Shown here piece by piece: positions 8,008-17,019 of a stretch of 51,194 nucleotides of DNA. How positions within the stretch are numbered: position 1 is the stretch's first letter; the number at the start of each line of letters is the position of its first letter. The DNA is from Thiotrichaceae bacterium. GTDB taxonomy: Bacteria; Pseudomonadota; Gammaproteobacteria; Beggiatoales; Beggiatoaceae. The notes under the pieces were generated by a model. That model did not search any database, was not told the DNA's origin, and saw nothing but the letters and a program-made list of their open reading frames with translations. A program made the position numbers and the translations under genes. The stretch covers positions 1-51,194 of the forward strand of contig JALXAQ010000169.1 in NCBI GenBank assembly GCA_026991885.1, given 5' to 3'.

Positions 8008-8865
8008 ATGAAACAATTAATTGCAATTTTGATAGGCACTAGCTTAATCCTATCAGTATCCGCCGAATCCCTAAAAGACACACTCAAAGCCGCCAGCAGC
8101 AGAAAATATGTTGCCCCCAGCGGTGCTCAAGTGGGCGAAGCGGAGACTTTATTTATACGCACCCTAAAAGGCGAACAAAGCCTAGACTTACAAAAAGCTT
8201 GGCAAACACAAGGGTTTATCATGCGAACATTCAGGGGCAGTCATTTTACCATCGTGCAAGAAATCAATGAAAAGCGTACAGGGCGAGGATTTTATCTATT
8301 TCGTCAGAACGGCGGATTACCCGTTGCGCTACAAGCACCACATAGCTTTAAAGATTTATACACGCGGCAAATTACTCGCAAATTAATGCAGGAAGGCAAT
8401 TATATTGCCGCCGCTTGGAATACGGTGCCACGTTACGGAAAAAATAAACAAGATAATTTTGCTGATATGGCACATCTTGAGGACACCATTTTCCAAGCCT
8501 TTGGGCGAGCATTTGTACACCAATACCCGACGGGGACAATTGTCCAATTACACAGCTTTGCCCAAGAAAAACGAAAAACGAATGTCGGAAAAACCACTGA
8601 TCTAATTCTCAGTAACACGACTATAACCCCCTATCAGCGCGTATTCAATATCAGTCAGTGTTTGAAATCTAAACTGACAGACTTTGTAGTACGCCTTTAT
8701 CCTTATGAAATTTTAGAATTAGGTGGAACGAGCAATAAGAACGCCAAAGACCTTCGTCAAGGTGGATTTAATCACTTTATTCATATTGAAATGAGCAAAC
8801 CGCTGCGCCAGCGACTTCGCAAGGATAAGCAACTGCGGAGAGAGTTTGGTGTGTGTTTGCAATAA
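8008..8865 (+). CDS. Secreted hydrolase-like protein (N-formylglutamate amidohydrolase/amidase-like)
   Basis: 285 residues with a Sec signal (about 1-19, ending SVSA). The features suggest a zinc amidohydrolase of the N-formylglutamate amidohydrolase / poly-gamma-glutamate hydrolase superfamily: PVALQAPHSFKDLYT (about 111-125), a second His in TIVQLHSFAQ and a C-terminal FNHFIHIEMSKPLRQRL. The PH..D, LH and HIEMS elements could supply metal ligands and the catalytic Glu, but this is read by eye. It is exported, so a cell-wall or capsule amide bond is a more likely substrate than a metabolite. It lies between the 814-aa and 1,707-aa surface proteins on the same strand. Confidence 0.55.
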   Translation: MKQLIAILIGTSLILSVSAESLKDTLKAASSRKYVAPSGAQVGEAETLFIRTLKGEQSLDLQKAWQTQGFIMRTFRGSHFTIVQEINEKRTGRGFYLFRQNGGLPVALQAPHSFKDLYTRQITRKLMQEGNYIAAAWNTVPRYGKNKQDNFADMAHLEDTIFQAFGRAFVHQYPTGTIVQLHSFAQEKRKTNVGKTTDLILSNTTITPYQRVFNISQCLKSKLTDFVVRLYPYEILELGGTSNKNAKDLRQGGFNHFIHIEMSKPLRQRLRKDKQLRREFGVCLQ

Positions 8866-8890
8866 AAAAATACGTGTATTTATATATATC

Positions 8891-10228
8891 ATGATTTTAA
8901 AAAAGCTTCAATTAAAAAATTTTCGTTGTTTTAAGGAACTCTCTGTTGATTTACATCCACGTTTGAATGTTTTTGTGGCGAATAATGGTAAAGGAAAAAC
9001 AGCTATTTTAGATGCTATCGCTGTTGGTTTAGGGGCGGTGCTGACGCATTTGCCGGAAGTCAAAGGCATCAATTTTCGAACAAATGATCGCTGGCAAAAT
9101 GAGAAGATGAAGCAAGCACCTTATGTGCGTGTTATGCTGGAAACGACTGATGCCATTAGTTGGGTTCGAACTGAAAAGCGTGATCAGAGCAAAGAAACCT
9201 TGCAAGAAATTCCACCCGATAAAAAACTCGCTGAACTTCATCAGTTTTTGGAAAACATTATCAACAGTATTCAAGCCAGTTTGCATATCCAGTCTGATTT
9301 TAAATTTGATCGAAAAGACAATATTCAACTACCAGTCATGGTTTATTATGGCACGGATCGTGCCAGTCGTTCCAGTAGTTCAGTGCCGCGTGATTTTAAG
9401 AAAACATTCAATCGTTTTAAGGCATTGGAAGATGCCATGAAACCCAGTACGCGTGTTGATTTCATGGTATAAAGCTTTGCTTTTCAAGAGGATATTGAAC
9501 GTCGAGAAAAAGAAAACAGAGAAAATTTGGGGTATCGGCAACCTTTATTGGAAAATGTTCGTCAAGCCATTTACAAAATCATTCCCGCTTGCTCAGATAT
9601 TCGTACCACAATTAATCCTTTACGTTTGAGAGTTATCGTTGAAACTATCAAGGAACAGCCACAGGTTTTGTTCATTGATCAATTGAGTGATGGCTATCGC
9701 GCTATGTTAGCTTTAGTCACTGATTTGGCCTTTCGCATGGCTCAAGCTAATCCACATCTTTCTGAGCCATTAAAAGCTGAAGCTATTGTTTTAATTGATG
9801 AAATAGATTTGCATTTACACCCTGAATGGCAACAAATCGTTTTGTCTGATTTATTGAAAACCTTTGAAAACACACAATTTATTGTGACAACACACAGTCC
9901 ACAAGTGTTGAGTACGGTTGAAGAGCCGGCGTGTATTCATAACATTGTGTGGGAAAATGGCTCTGCCAAGTTAAAACAACCTAATTCTTGTTATGGTGCT
10001 GAGAGTTCTCGCCTGCTTAAAGATATTTTTTGCGTTGAGCCTCGTCCTCAAAATACCAAAATGGCTTTGATGCTTAAAAAATATTTTGAATTGATTGGAC
10101 AAGATAAGGGAGAAGAGCCAGAGGCTTTAGAAATTCGCGCTCAGTTAGAAAATTGGTCTCGGGGCGATGAGATGAAACTGGTTAAGGCTGATATGGAAAT
10201 TCGTCGTAGAAAGGTGTTTGGCGTATGA
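8891..10228 (+). pseudogene. AAA ATPase (RecF/COG3950-like) broken by an in-frame stop
   Basis: The ATG at 8891 opens MILKKLQLKNFRCFKELSVD, a typical start of SMC/RecF-like ATPases, with Walker A ANNGKGKT at residues 30-37. The frame is cut by TAA at 9470-9472 and continues in the same frame after it as SFAFQEDIERREKENRENLG. The second part has QLSDGYRAMLALV, Walker B IVLIDEIDLHLHPEWQ and the switch histidine in IVTTHSPQVLST. The frame is unchanged across the stop, so a single base substitution (or sequencing error) is the simplest cause. Family knowledge: such ATPases occur with nuclease partners in defence modules. The stop codon overlaps an ATG at 10225 that opens MKPFHSMFKFFDVLPALG and then ends in a repeat. 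Confidence 0.85.
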
Positions 10229-10237
10229 AACCCTTTC

Positions 10238-10342
10238 ACTCGATGTTCAAGTTTTTTGACGTTTTGCCGGCACTTGGAATCCAAAGCTAAAGCTTTGGAC
10301 TCCAACAACAATGTCAAGTCAAAAAAACGTCGAACTAAGAGT
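10238..10342. repeat. MITE-like element, family E (GAACTAAGAGT ends, family B core)
   Basis: The right end GAACTAAGAGT (10332-10342) and a degenerate left end ACTCGATGTTC (10238) enclose a family B hairpin and a CAAAAAAACGT segment. The copy at 43585-43668 has intact ends (ACTCTTAGTTC / GAACTAAGAGT). It begins immediately after the broken ATPase and cuts the short frame that starts at 10225. Confidence 0.8.
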
Positions 10343-10348
10343 TATAAT
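10343..10348 (+). promoter_or_regulatory. -10 box (TATAAT) for the Excalibur gene
   Basis: A perfect TATAAT lies just outside the family E repeat end, 51 bases before the ATG at 10399. There is no clear -35; the repeat would provide that region. Confidence 0.4.
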
Positions 10349-10398
10349 GAAACAATAGCGTTTATTTTTTTCATTTTTCATCAAATTGGAGAACAAAC

Positions 10399-10698
10399 AT
10401 GAAAAAACGATTACTCTTAGTCTTCTTTTCTTTTTTCATAGCATCAAGTGTAATTGCAGAAGACAAACTAAATCTGCCAAAAAAAGAACAGCCAACAACT
10501 TCAATCCAGTCATTCAAATGTACACCACGCAAAACTTGTGACAGAATGTCCTCATGCAAGGAGGCTTACTATCATTTAAAAAAATGCGGCAAAAAAAATC
10601 TAGATCGGGACCGAGACGGTATACCATGTGAGTCAATTTGCGGGCGTAGCGTCTCACGCACAATACCATTAAGTCGAACCTTAAAATCAACAAGATAA
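10399..10698 (+). CDS. Secreted Excalibur calcium-binding domain protein
   Basis: 99 residues with a Sec signal (about 1-20, ending SSVIA). The C-terminal half is an Excalibur domain: CDRMSSCKEAYYHLKKCG followed by the calcium loop DRDRDGIPCE. Family knowledge: Excalibur domains bind Ca2+ through a DxDxDGxxCE loop and occur in exported or membrane nucleases and adhesins. Here the domain stands alone after a short linker, so a catalytic role is unlikely. Residues after the loop (about 80-99) are basic and probably disordered. Its own -10 box is present. Confidence 0.85.
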   Translation: MKKRLLLVFFSFFIASSVIAEDKLNLPKKEQPTTSIQSFKCTPRKTCDRMSSCKEAYYHLKKCGKKNLDRDRDGIPCESICGRSVSRTIPLSRTLKSTR

Positions 10699-10778
10699 TA
10701 TAAACGTTGCGGACAGGGTTGCATACGCAGTGGCGGAACGCCCAAGCAAGTACGGCACTGAATTTGCCATAAAAGCTG

Positions 10779-10796
10779 TGCAAGGTACGCCTTGCA
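10779..10796. repeat. Palindromic repeat, family F (TGCAAGGTACGCCTTGCA)
   Basis: A short inverted repeat in the gap before the 1,707-aa gene. A close relative, TGCAAGGCGTACCTTGCA, is at 41007. It lies inside a possible N-terminal extension of the large gene, which argues for starting that gene at 10844. Confidence 0.7.
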
Positions 10797-10843
10797 GTCC
10801 TGATGAACTCATGATAAACCTGAAAAGACTTGTTGAGAACTAT

Positions 10844-13800
10844 ATGAAATTACCTCACTATTCCTTAATTTTTTTAATACTTTGGACTGTCGCAAGCCAC
10901 GCTACACTTGACGATATACCCATAAACTTATCACAAGCCATAGAAGTTCCCCTACACTGGGAAAATATCAAAGGCGATTGGGCGCTCGCTCCTGGGCAAT
11001 CTGTCACAGTGCAACTCATGCCCGGAAAATGGCTGCGAATACATAATCCCGATGAAACATTCGCCAACAATGCCTTTGAAATTTCAATGTCAACCGGCAC
11101 CGGCTTGTATGCCTATTTGCCCGTGCATATTGTTGAACAAGGCCATTCTATACTTATTTCGCCTGATCCCACGCTACCAAGATTAGTACGCATCAAGCGT
11201 GGCAAACAACATAAACAAGCACAAACTTTTGCCTTATTTACATCGCGCTATAAACCAGTCATTTCGCCTAAAACGGTCATTTCGCTTCAAACTCACAAAC
11301 AATCCTTACTGTTGATGCCTCAACGGATTTTCAAAGACTTTTGGTTTATTCAAGCAGGCACCAAACCGTTAGAAGTGAAATTGCAAGGACCGATACGAGT
11401 CACTTTGGAAAGTCGCTTGATTTATCCACCCACCGAATCAGCATTAGCACAAGATTATCAAATTTCGGCACAATTGGATGCAAAAAGTGATGATTTAATA
11501 CAAATATTAGAATTTGAAACCGGCGCAGAAACGGAACAACAGTTGACCATTGATGGCAAAGCACCCGTGCTAGGACGTCTCCAAGTCGGATATTTGGATA
11601 TCCCAAAAGGAGAACATTCATTACGATTAACCAGTAGCGCGAATCTCTATATCCGCCTGTTACGAGAACAAAGCTTTGACTATCTTTTTCCTGATCTCAA
11701 TCGTCCTGAGCCAGATAATAAAGCAGAATTGCCAGAATGGATTAAACGCGCCAGTTGGCAATTAACGGAAAAAGAATTGAGTGTGCTTGTGTCTAAGCGA
11801 CCTAACACTATGATGGAAATAGAAAAAATAGCATTGCGTCTCGCACAAGACAATAGCCGCCGTGAAGGGGGACTGTTAGGGGCAATGATTTTGCGTGAAG
11901 CCTTTAAGCGATATCCGTCTGAATCCAAAATCCGCCGACTGGCTAACAGTCTATTAGGAAAGCATAGCTTTTATCGGGATTTACTGCCTTGGAAGACGGC
12001 ACCCTCACTTTTCGCAAGATTTATACCTTACCAGTTGCGCCCGCCTGAACTGCCCAATTTGCCCCTCATTGTTGCGGAACAACATCAAGAGGCTTATCTC
12101 AAACGCATCCCCGGTGCCTATTTCACGCCGCTTTCTATCAAAAAAGCTTGTGCTGCTCAACAGCTTTATAAATTACCAAGACGCACGGTGCCTAGCCTAT
12201 TGCGGATCGTGGTAAAAGAGCCAAACCGTTTACAAAAATCACAAATTTTATGGGTGCAATTTGATAATAGTCCCCCGGTGATGATGGAAGTGATACCACA
12301 ACATCTTGAGTTAGATAAAAAAAATTATCGCTTTAATCAGGGCGAAGCTGGGTTGAGCATGTTAGCCTTGGATCACGGCACTCCATTTGCCAGTCTCATT
12401 AACGCTGGATATTTTGTTTTAGACTTGCCTAGCAAAGTGCGACAAATCAAAGTCTGGCAACCAAGTTGTGCCACAGAATCTTTGCATATCGCCTTACAGT
12501 ATCGTGCCGCCAGACCTTTCCGCCTCGATGAGTCAGAATATGAGAGTATTACTTCACAATTTGAAACGGAACAACAATTCTTTCAATACTTTGTGAATTC
12601 ATTAGGCGCTGATCAACGCAAAACGCAGGCCGGTTATTTGTACAACCATTGGTTGCCATTAATCCGATTTTTAAAGGCTCGGAAAAAACACTTTCGCGCT
12701 GCTATTAATCCACAAAATCGAGAAAAGCTTCAGTTGTTGAATTTGCAAACCTTAGACAATTTGCAGCAAGAAGCACGGAAAGCGCAAACTGAAAAACGCT
12801 GGTTAGTGGCGCTAGAATTTTGGTCACGTATTGCACAAGGCACTCGCGGAAAATCGCAGCGCGAGGCGGAATTAGCACGCATAAAAGCACTTGAGCAATT
12901 GGGCGAATTGTTTTTAGCAAAACGCTTATTACAAGAACTCTATCTCGTTTCACCTGATCCGATCTTGTCCCAACAAGCGTTTAGGATATTACTCAGTCGA
13001 GAGCAAAATCCCCTTGCTAAAATACCGCCGCTGGCAACAGAAGTGCTCCGTAATCCAACGCCGGCGATGTTGACTCAACTGGCTCATGTTTTAGTGGAAA
13101 ATGGCTATTATGACTATGCTTTTATGATAGGCATGGCACTGCCCAGCGCATCGCGCCCTCATGCCTTAATGTTAGAACTCACATACCGTTTCGGTTGGTG
13201 GCATAGCTTTGAACAATTGTTAGCGAAGGTATCGAAAGAAAAACAACGATTGTGGCAAGGCTATCGTGCCCAAAAACAAGGCGATTATGCAGCAGCGCTT
13301 GAATTTTGGGGGGGGGCAGGAGGGAAAGATTTAGCGAATGCTTTACAGAAAGGCAGGCAGATTCGTCAACAACTACAGGGTCAATTTAAAGAAGGCGCGA
13401 TTATCGCATGGGAACGTTGGCAAGCCGCGCATCCTGGTCCAAAAGAATGGAAAACGGCCACCACATTGGTTAAAGATTATGCCCGTAGTGAATTGATTTA
13501 TGGTATCGAACAAGACTTGTTTTTTAAGGTTTTCATCAGTCAAATTAATCGCCCTGTCAAGCTACAGATTCCGGGACCAATGCGAGTCCGCCTTCAATTC
13601 CGCACTTTGCATGAGCCAAACAATAATCAGCCACTAGATGCTTGGGTGCATGTCAAAGAACTGACTGCGTCCAAACCACATATCGTGCGCTTGAATAATA
13701 TTTTGCCTAGTGATGGGCTACGCATCGTGGGAGAAGCACAAAAGTTAGGTCATCAAACGACGCAAGTATTTGAATTTGGACCAGGGCTCCATGAAGTCGA

Positions 13801-15967
13801 AGTATCTGCCATCAACTTGCCCATCGCTATCAAAGTGCAAGCCGAAAAACCAAGGCTACCGCTGGCAGTGCTACCGCCCATCAATGAAGAGACTTTAGTT
13901 GCTGCTCTAAAAAATGATAAGCTGGTTTTCAAGAATGCTCTCGAAAAATGCGGCTGTCTTAACTGTGTTTTAGTCATTCCGCCTTGTATAGCTATCCATA
14001 GCACGCCCAGACGCTTTCCAAAACTTCAGAGAGGGGACAAAAAACTTCTGCATCAATGGCGACTAAGGGGGCAAGTAGATGATGCAAAGCCCATCAAAGA
14101 CATTCTCAAGCGTATGACTTTATTGTTATGGGCAGCCGAACAACAACCCTCACAAGCCTTAGTCGTTGAAGGAGAATCGCTGTTTAGGCAGTATCCTCAG
14201 ACACCACACTTACGTTCCTTATGGGCCGCTTTACGTGCCAAAACTCAGTGGAAAAGTGTGCAAACGATTGAAAGCAGTGCGGGGATACATTTTGTCGAAA
14301 TGCAGGGGTGGCAACCAGAGAGCAGCAGTCTGCGTATCCGTAAAGCCCTCTTGAGAAATGTGACTGAAAATGAACAAATCATCACTGGCTACAATCCCAT
14401 GGGATTGTCCATGTTCAATTTAAGCGCGACGACTCTCAAGTTGAGGCTGCGTATGGACGACGTGATTTCTTTCAAGCCGATACCCATGTCAGTGCTTTAT
14501 TGGTTGGATAATGAACCCCGCCGGCGGCTACGATTAACACCCATGCAAGCGTCTAAAACCTTAGAGATTCAGGTACCCGAAGGAGATCACATCCTTTATG
14601 TTGCGATTGAAAAGCCCGTTGCCAATCAATTTTTGCGTATTCGGATCAACGATTCGGCACCCTTGATTCAAAAATATGAGCGTCGTTATCAGGTTTCCAC
14701 ACAAGAAGAGCCTCTGATTGTGAATGTGAAAGGACCGAATTGGCTACGGATTAGTGAATGGCATCCGACTCACATTGACACTCGTTATCAACAAGTGGGC
14801 GAGGGTTGGCACAGACTGAGTTTTCCACCGGTTAAAGGGCAAACGATGGCTTTGCTGCGTTTACACGAAATGGTGCCAAAAGATGAAAATGAAAAACAAC
14901 CAGAAGTGCAATTACGACAGCTTCAGATTGTCGCTGAATCGCTACCAGAACAACATCTGTATGTTTATGAAGAGACAAAACCTACCAGAAAAGGTGACTT
15001 CCCACTTCGCTTGGATGTGAGAGATGGGATTCCCCTGAGTGAGCAAAGAAAAGATAGTCGAAGTTTTACAGCCTCATTGCGACGGCGACAAAATGTGGAA
15101 GAAGATGACATCCAATTCCAAGATATTTTTGAATTAAGCACGACGTATCGCTCTTTTGATGAAGTTTCAAGAGACTATCTCAAATCAAAATGGCTGGTGC
15201 GTTTTAATGAAGAGGGTGACATAACACTGGGTGCGAAAAGAGATTTGCACTATAAACAGGCACAGGGACGTCCATTTGCCCTACGTCTTTCTGGGTCAAT
15301 TTATGCCCAAAAGGTGTGGGATGGCGACTTAGAATGGCATGGATTAGTAAAAGGCTCGCTGTCACAGTATTGGAGAATTAATTTAAAATCCTACCACGTT
15401 CCTAGTTTCAGCGTATTTGGTCGTTGGCTAAGTTTGAGTGAAGCACCCGACGAGTTTGCAGATCGCTTGGACAATGATGTCTATAGTGATTATAAAAGCG
15501 ATCATCGCTTTGGCATCACGCTGGCTGACTCATTTATTTATGAGCCTTGGCGAGATACTCGCTGGGTTGGACGAGTGAGAGTGAATAGCAATGAAAATAT
15601 AGTCAAGCCAGACTATTTACGCCTAAAAGCGGAATGGCAACAACTTTTGGGAGAGGCGCAATTCAATCTGGCTTATCGCTTTTATCATTATTGGTCAGAT
15701 GATGATCGGAAACAGAGTGTCAATCGTCATTGGTTGTCATTAGATTTGAGTTGGGATATTTGGGATGAGAATTTATCGCGCTGGGAATGGGGTATCAAAC
15801 TGGATCAAGATTTGGACAATAATGAATTACAAGGGATGCTTTATCTGTCATGGCATAATAGTCGTGGACGTGGCTATCAAGATTTTTTGCCTGGTGAAGT
15901 GGATTTTTTGAGGCTGCGAAAAGAACGGATGCCTAGTGTTAATGATACCATTCTGATGGTTCGGTAG
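10844..15967 (+). CDS. Very large surface protein: beta modules, helical repeats, probable outer-membrane barrel
   Basis: 1,707 residues from the ATG at 10844, chosen because it opens a Sec signal (MKLPHYSLIFLILWTVASHA). The longer frame from 10730 would place 38 residues, partly repeat-encoded, in front of it. Beta modules containing GP and strand motifs (LQGPIRVTLES, IPGPMRVRLQF, VKGPNWLRISEW) recur near residues 165, 900 and 1,310. The centre (about 600-880) is helix-rich and repetitive (AEKRWLVALEFWSRIA, LEQLGELFLAKRLLQEL), TPR-like. The last 300 residues have alternating aromatic strands (RVRVNSNENIVK, WGIKLDQDLDNN, GMLYLSWHNSRGRG) typical of an outer-membrane barrel, ending MVR rather than an aromatic residue. 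TPR-plus-barrel architecture resembles exopolysaccharide exporters such as PgaA/PelB, but only in architecture. Not otherwise recognised. Confidence 0.7.
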   Translation: MKLPHYSLIFLILWTVASHATLDDIPINLSQAIEVPLHWENIKGDWALAPGQSVTVQLMPGKWLRIHNPDETFANNAFEISMSTGTGLYAYLPVHIVEQGHSILISPDPTLPRLVRIKRGKQHKQAQTFALFTSRYKPVISPKTVISLQTHKQSLLLMPQRIFKDFWFIQAGTKPLEVKLQGPIRVTLESRLIYPPTESALAQDYQISAQLDAKSDDLIQILEFETGAETEQQLTIDGKAPVLGRLQVGYLDIPKGEHSLRLTSSANLYIRLLREQSFDYLFPDLNRPEPDNKAELPEWIKRASWQLTEKELSVLVSKRPNTMMEIEKIALRLAQDNSRREGGLLGAMILREAFKRYPSESKIRRLANSLLGKHSFYRDLLPWKTAPSLFARFIPYQLRPPELPNLPLIVAEQHQEAYLKRIPGAYFTPLSIKKACAAQQLYKLPRRTVPSLLRIVVKEPNRLQKSQILWVQFDNSPPVMMEVIPQHLELDKKNYRFNQGEAGLSMLALDHGTPFASLINAGYFVLDLPSKVRQIKVWQPSCATESLHIALQYRAARPFRLDESEYESITSQFETEQQFFQYFVNSLGADQRKTQAGYLYNHWLPLIRFLKARKKHFRAAINPQNREKLQLLNLQTLDNLQQEARKAQTEKRWLVALEFWSRIAQGTRGKSQREAELARIKALEQLGELFLAKRLLQELYLVSPDPILSQQAFRILLSREQNPLAKIPPLATEVLRNPTPAMLTQLAHVLVENGYYDYAFMIGMALPSASRPHALMLELTYRFGWWHSFEQLLAKVSKEKQRLWQGYRAQKQGDYAAALEFWGGAGGKDLANALQKGRQIRQQLQGQFKEGAIIAWERWQAAHPGPKEWKTATTLVKDYARSELIYGIEQDLFFKVFISQINRPVKLQIPGPMRVRLQFRTLHEPNNNQPLDAWVHVKELTASKPHIVRLNNILPSDGLRIVGEAQKLGHQTTQVFEFGPGLHEVEVSAINLPIAIKVQAEKPRLPLAVLPPINEETLVAALKNDKLVFKNALEKCGCLNCVLVIPPCIAIHSTPRRFPKLQRGDKKLLHQWRLRGQVDDAKPIKDILKRMTLLLWAAEQQPSQALVVEGESLFRQYPQTPHLRSLWAALRAKTQWKSVQTIESSAGIHFVEMQGWQPESSSLRIRKALLRNVTENEQIITGYNPMGLSMFNLSATTLKLRLRMDDVISFKPIPMSVLYWLDNEPRRRLRLTPMQASKTLEIQVPEGDHILYVAIEKPVANQFLRIRINDSAPLIQKYERRYQVSTQEEPLIVNVKGPNWLRISEWHPTHIDTRYQQVGEGWHRLSFPPVKGQTMALLRLHEMVPKDENEKQPEVQLRQLQIVAESLPEQHLYVYEETKPTRKGDFPLRLDVRDGIPLSEQRKDSRSFTASLRRRQNVEEDDIQFQDIFELSTTYRSFDEVSRDYLKSKWLVRFNEEGDITLGAKRDLHYKQAQGRPFALRLSGSIYAQKVWDGDLEWHGLVKGSLSQYWRINLKSYHVPSFSVFGRWLSLSEAPDEFADRLDNDVYSDYKSDHRFGITLADSFIYEPWRDTRWVGRVRVNSNENIVKPDYLRLKAEWQQLLGEAQFNLAYRFYHYWSDDDRKQSVNRHWLSLDLSWDIWDENLSRWEWGIKLDQDLDNNELQGMLYLSWHNSRGRGYQDFLPGEVDFLRLRKERMPSVNDTILMVR

Positions 15968-16001
15968 AAATCATTCATTTAATTATTTTCACCCTTTTAT
16001 T

Positions 16002-16038
16002 GTCTGAATCAGAATTTTCCGAAAATTCTGATTCAGAC
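16002..16038. repeat. Perfect 17-bp-arm palindrome between convergent genes
   Basis: GTCTGAATCAGAATTTT, a 3-base centre and the exact complement. It lies between the converging 1,707-aa gene and the prenyltransferase gene and may end transcription in both directions, although neither strand has the usual T-run directly after the stem. Confidence 0.85.
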
Positions 16039-16087
16039 CAAAAAAGACCAAAAAAGACCAAAAAAGACCAAAAAAAGACCAAAAAAA
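16036..16087. repeat. Tandem repeat GACCAAAAAA x5
   Basis: Five units of 10-11 bases starting at 16036, 16046, 16056, 16066 and 16077, continuing directly from the palindrome and ending at the prenyltransferase stop codon. The copies are almost identical, which suggests slippage expansion. Confidence 0.9.
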
Positions 16088-17008
16088 TTAAATTGAAATA
16101 GGAATAACAAACGCCAAAATCAGTAACACACTCACCAAAGTATGCAGCATAATCGTGTTTTTGATAGCGGGAATTAAGGCAGTGGATTTATCATAATACG
16201 CATAAAGTGTTTTAATGGCAAACCATCCCAATGGTAAAGCTAATAAGCTGATAAGACTAAATAAAGGTAAGCTCTTGTACATGACACCTAATGCGATTAC
16301 GATGAAACTGAGCCCTATTAATAGAGTATAAATAGAACGAGCGCGTACTTTTCCTAAGCGGACAATCAGAGTGTTTTTACCAGCTTCTTTGTCTGCGGCA
16401 TAGTCTGGAAATTCATTAATATATAAAATCGCCGCGACTAAAATGGCAACTGGTAAGGCTGCTATGATGGCAACCAGTGTCAGCGTTTGTGTTTGTACAT
16501 AGTAGGCCCCTAATACTGCCAATATGCCAAAATTTAAGCCAACGAATATTTCGCCTAAGCCGCGACTTTGAAATGAAAAGGGCGGCGCAGAGTAAAAATA
16601 GCCTGATAATACCCCTATGAGCCCTATCCATAAAAGTGCAAAACCTCGTGCCCAAATTAAAAATAAGCCGATGCTCACCGCCAGTATCAGTAATAACATG
16701 CCATAACGGTAAGTTTCTGCCGCAGAAAAAATCCCTTTTTGGATCATTCGGCTGCCGCCAGCAAAGGGAGTGAGTGGTGTTTCATTAAATTCATCACTTT
16801 TATTGAGATGATCAAAGTAATCGTTGAGCACATTGATGCCCGCATGAATGAGAATGCCTGCCAATAGTGATAGGCTAAAATAGAGTGGCAAAAAAACTTT
16901 CTGCGAGTGCCACGCGATAGCAGTGCCTAATACGATTGGCAAAATAATGACAGTAAAAAATTGCGGGCGGGTTGCCATGATCCAGCTTGTCAGTGTTTTT
17001 TGAGCCAT
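16088..17008 (-). CDS. UbiA-family prenyltransferase, MenA-like
   Basis: 306 residues from the ATG at 17008; a TTG at 17023 would overlap the upstream gene's stop and add 5 residues. About nine hydrophobic segments are present. The first Asp-rich motif is NVLNDYFDHLNKSD (about 66-79) and the second NEFPDYAADKEAGKNT (about 200-215), as in enzymes that transfer a polyprenyl chain to an aromatic acceptor in the membrane. The NDYFD form and short length fit MenA-type 1,4-dihydroxy-2-naphthoate prenyltransferases, but no other menaquinone gene is nearby, so the acceptor is uncertain. It is probably translated with the DraG-like gene upstream. Confidence 0.8.
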   Translation of the reverse strand: MAQKTLTSWIMATRPQFFTVIILPIVLGTAIAWHSQKVFLPLYFSLSLLAGILIHAGINVLNDYFDHLNKSDEFNETPLTPFAGGSRMIQKGIFSAAETYRYGMLLLILAVSIGLFLIWARGFALLWIGLIGVLSGYFYSAPPFSFQSRGLGEIFVGLNFGILAVLGAYYVQTQTLTLVAIIAALPVAILVAAILYINEFPDYAADKEAGKNTLIVRLGKVRARSIYTLLIGLSFIVIALGVMYKSLPLFSLISLLALPLGWFAIKTLYAYYDKSTALIPAIKNTIMLHTLVSVLLILAFVIPISI

Positions 17009-17019
17009 TTTAGTTTTCG

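Noticed and set aside
16036-16087. Tandem GACCAAAAAA as a CRISPR array
   Set aside because: Units are only 10-11 bases with no spacers; this is a simple tandem repeat.
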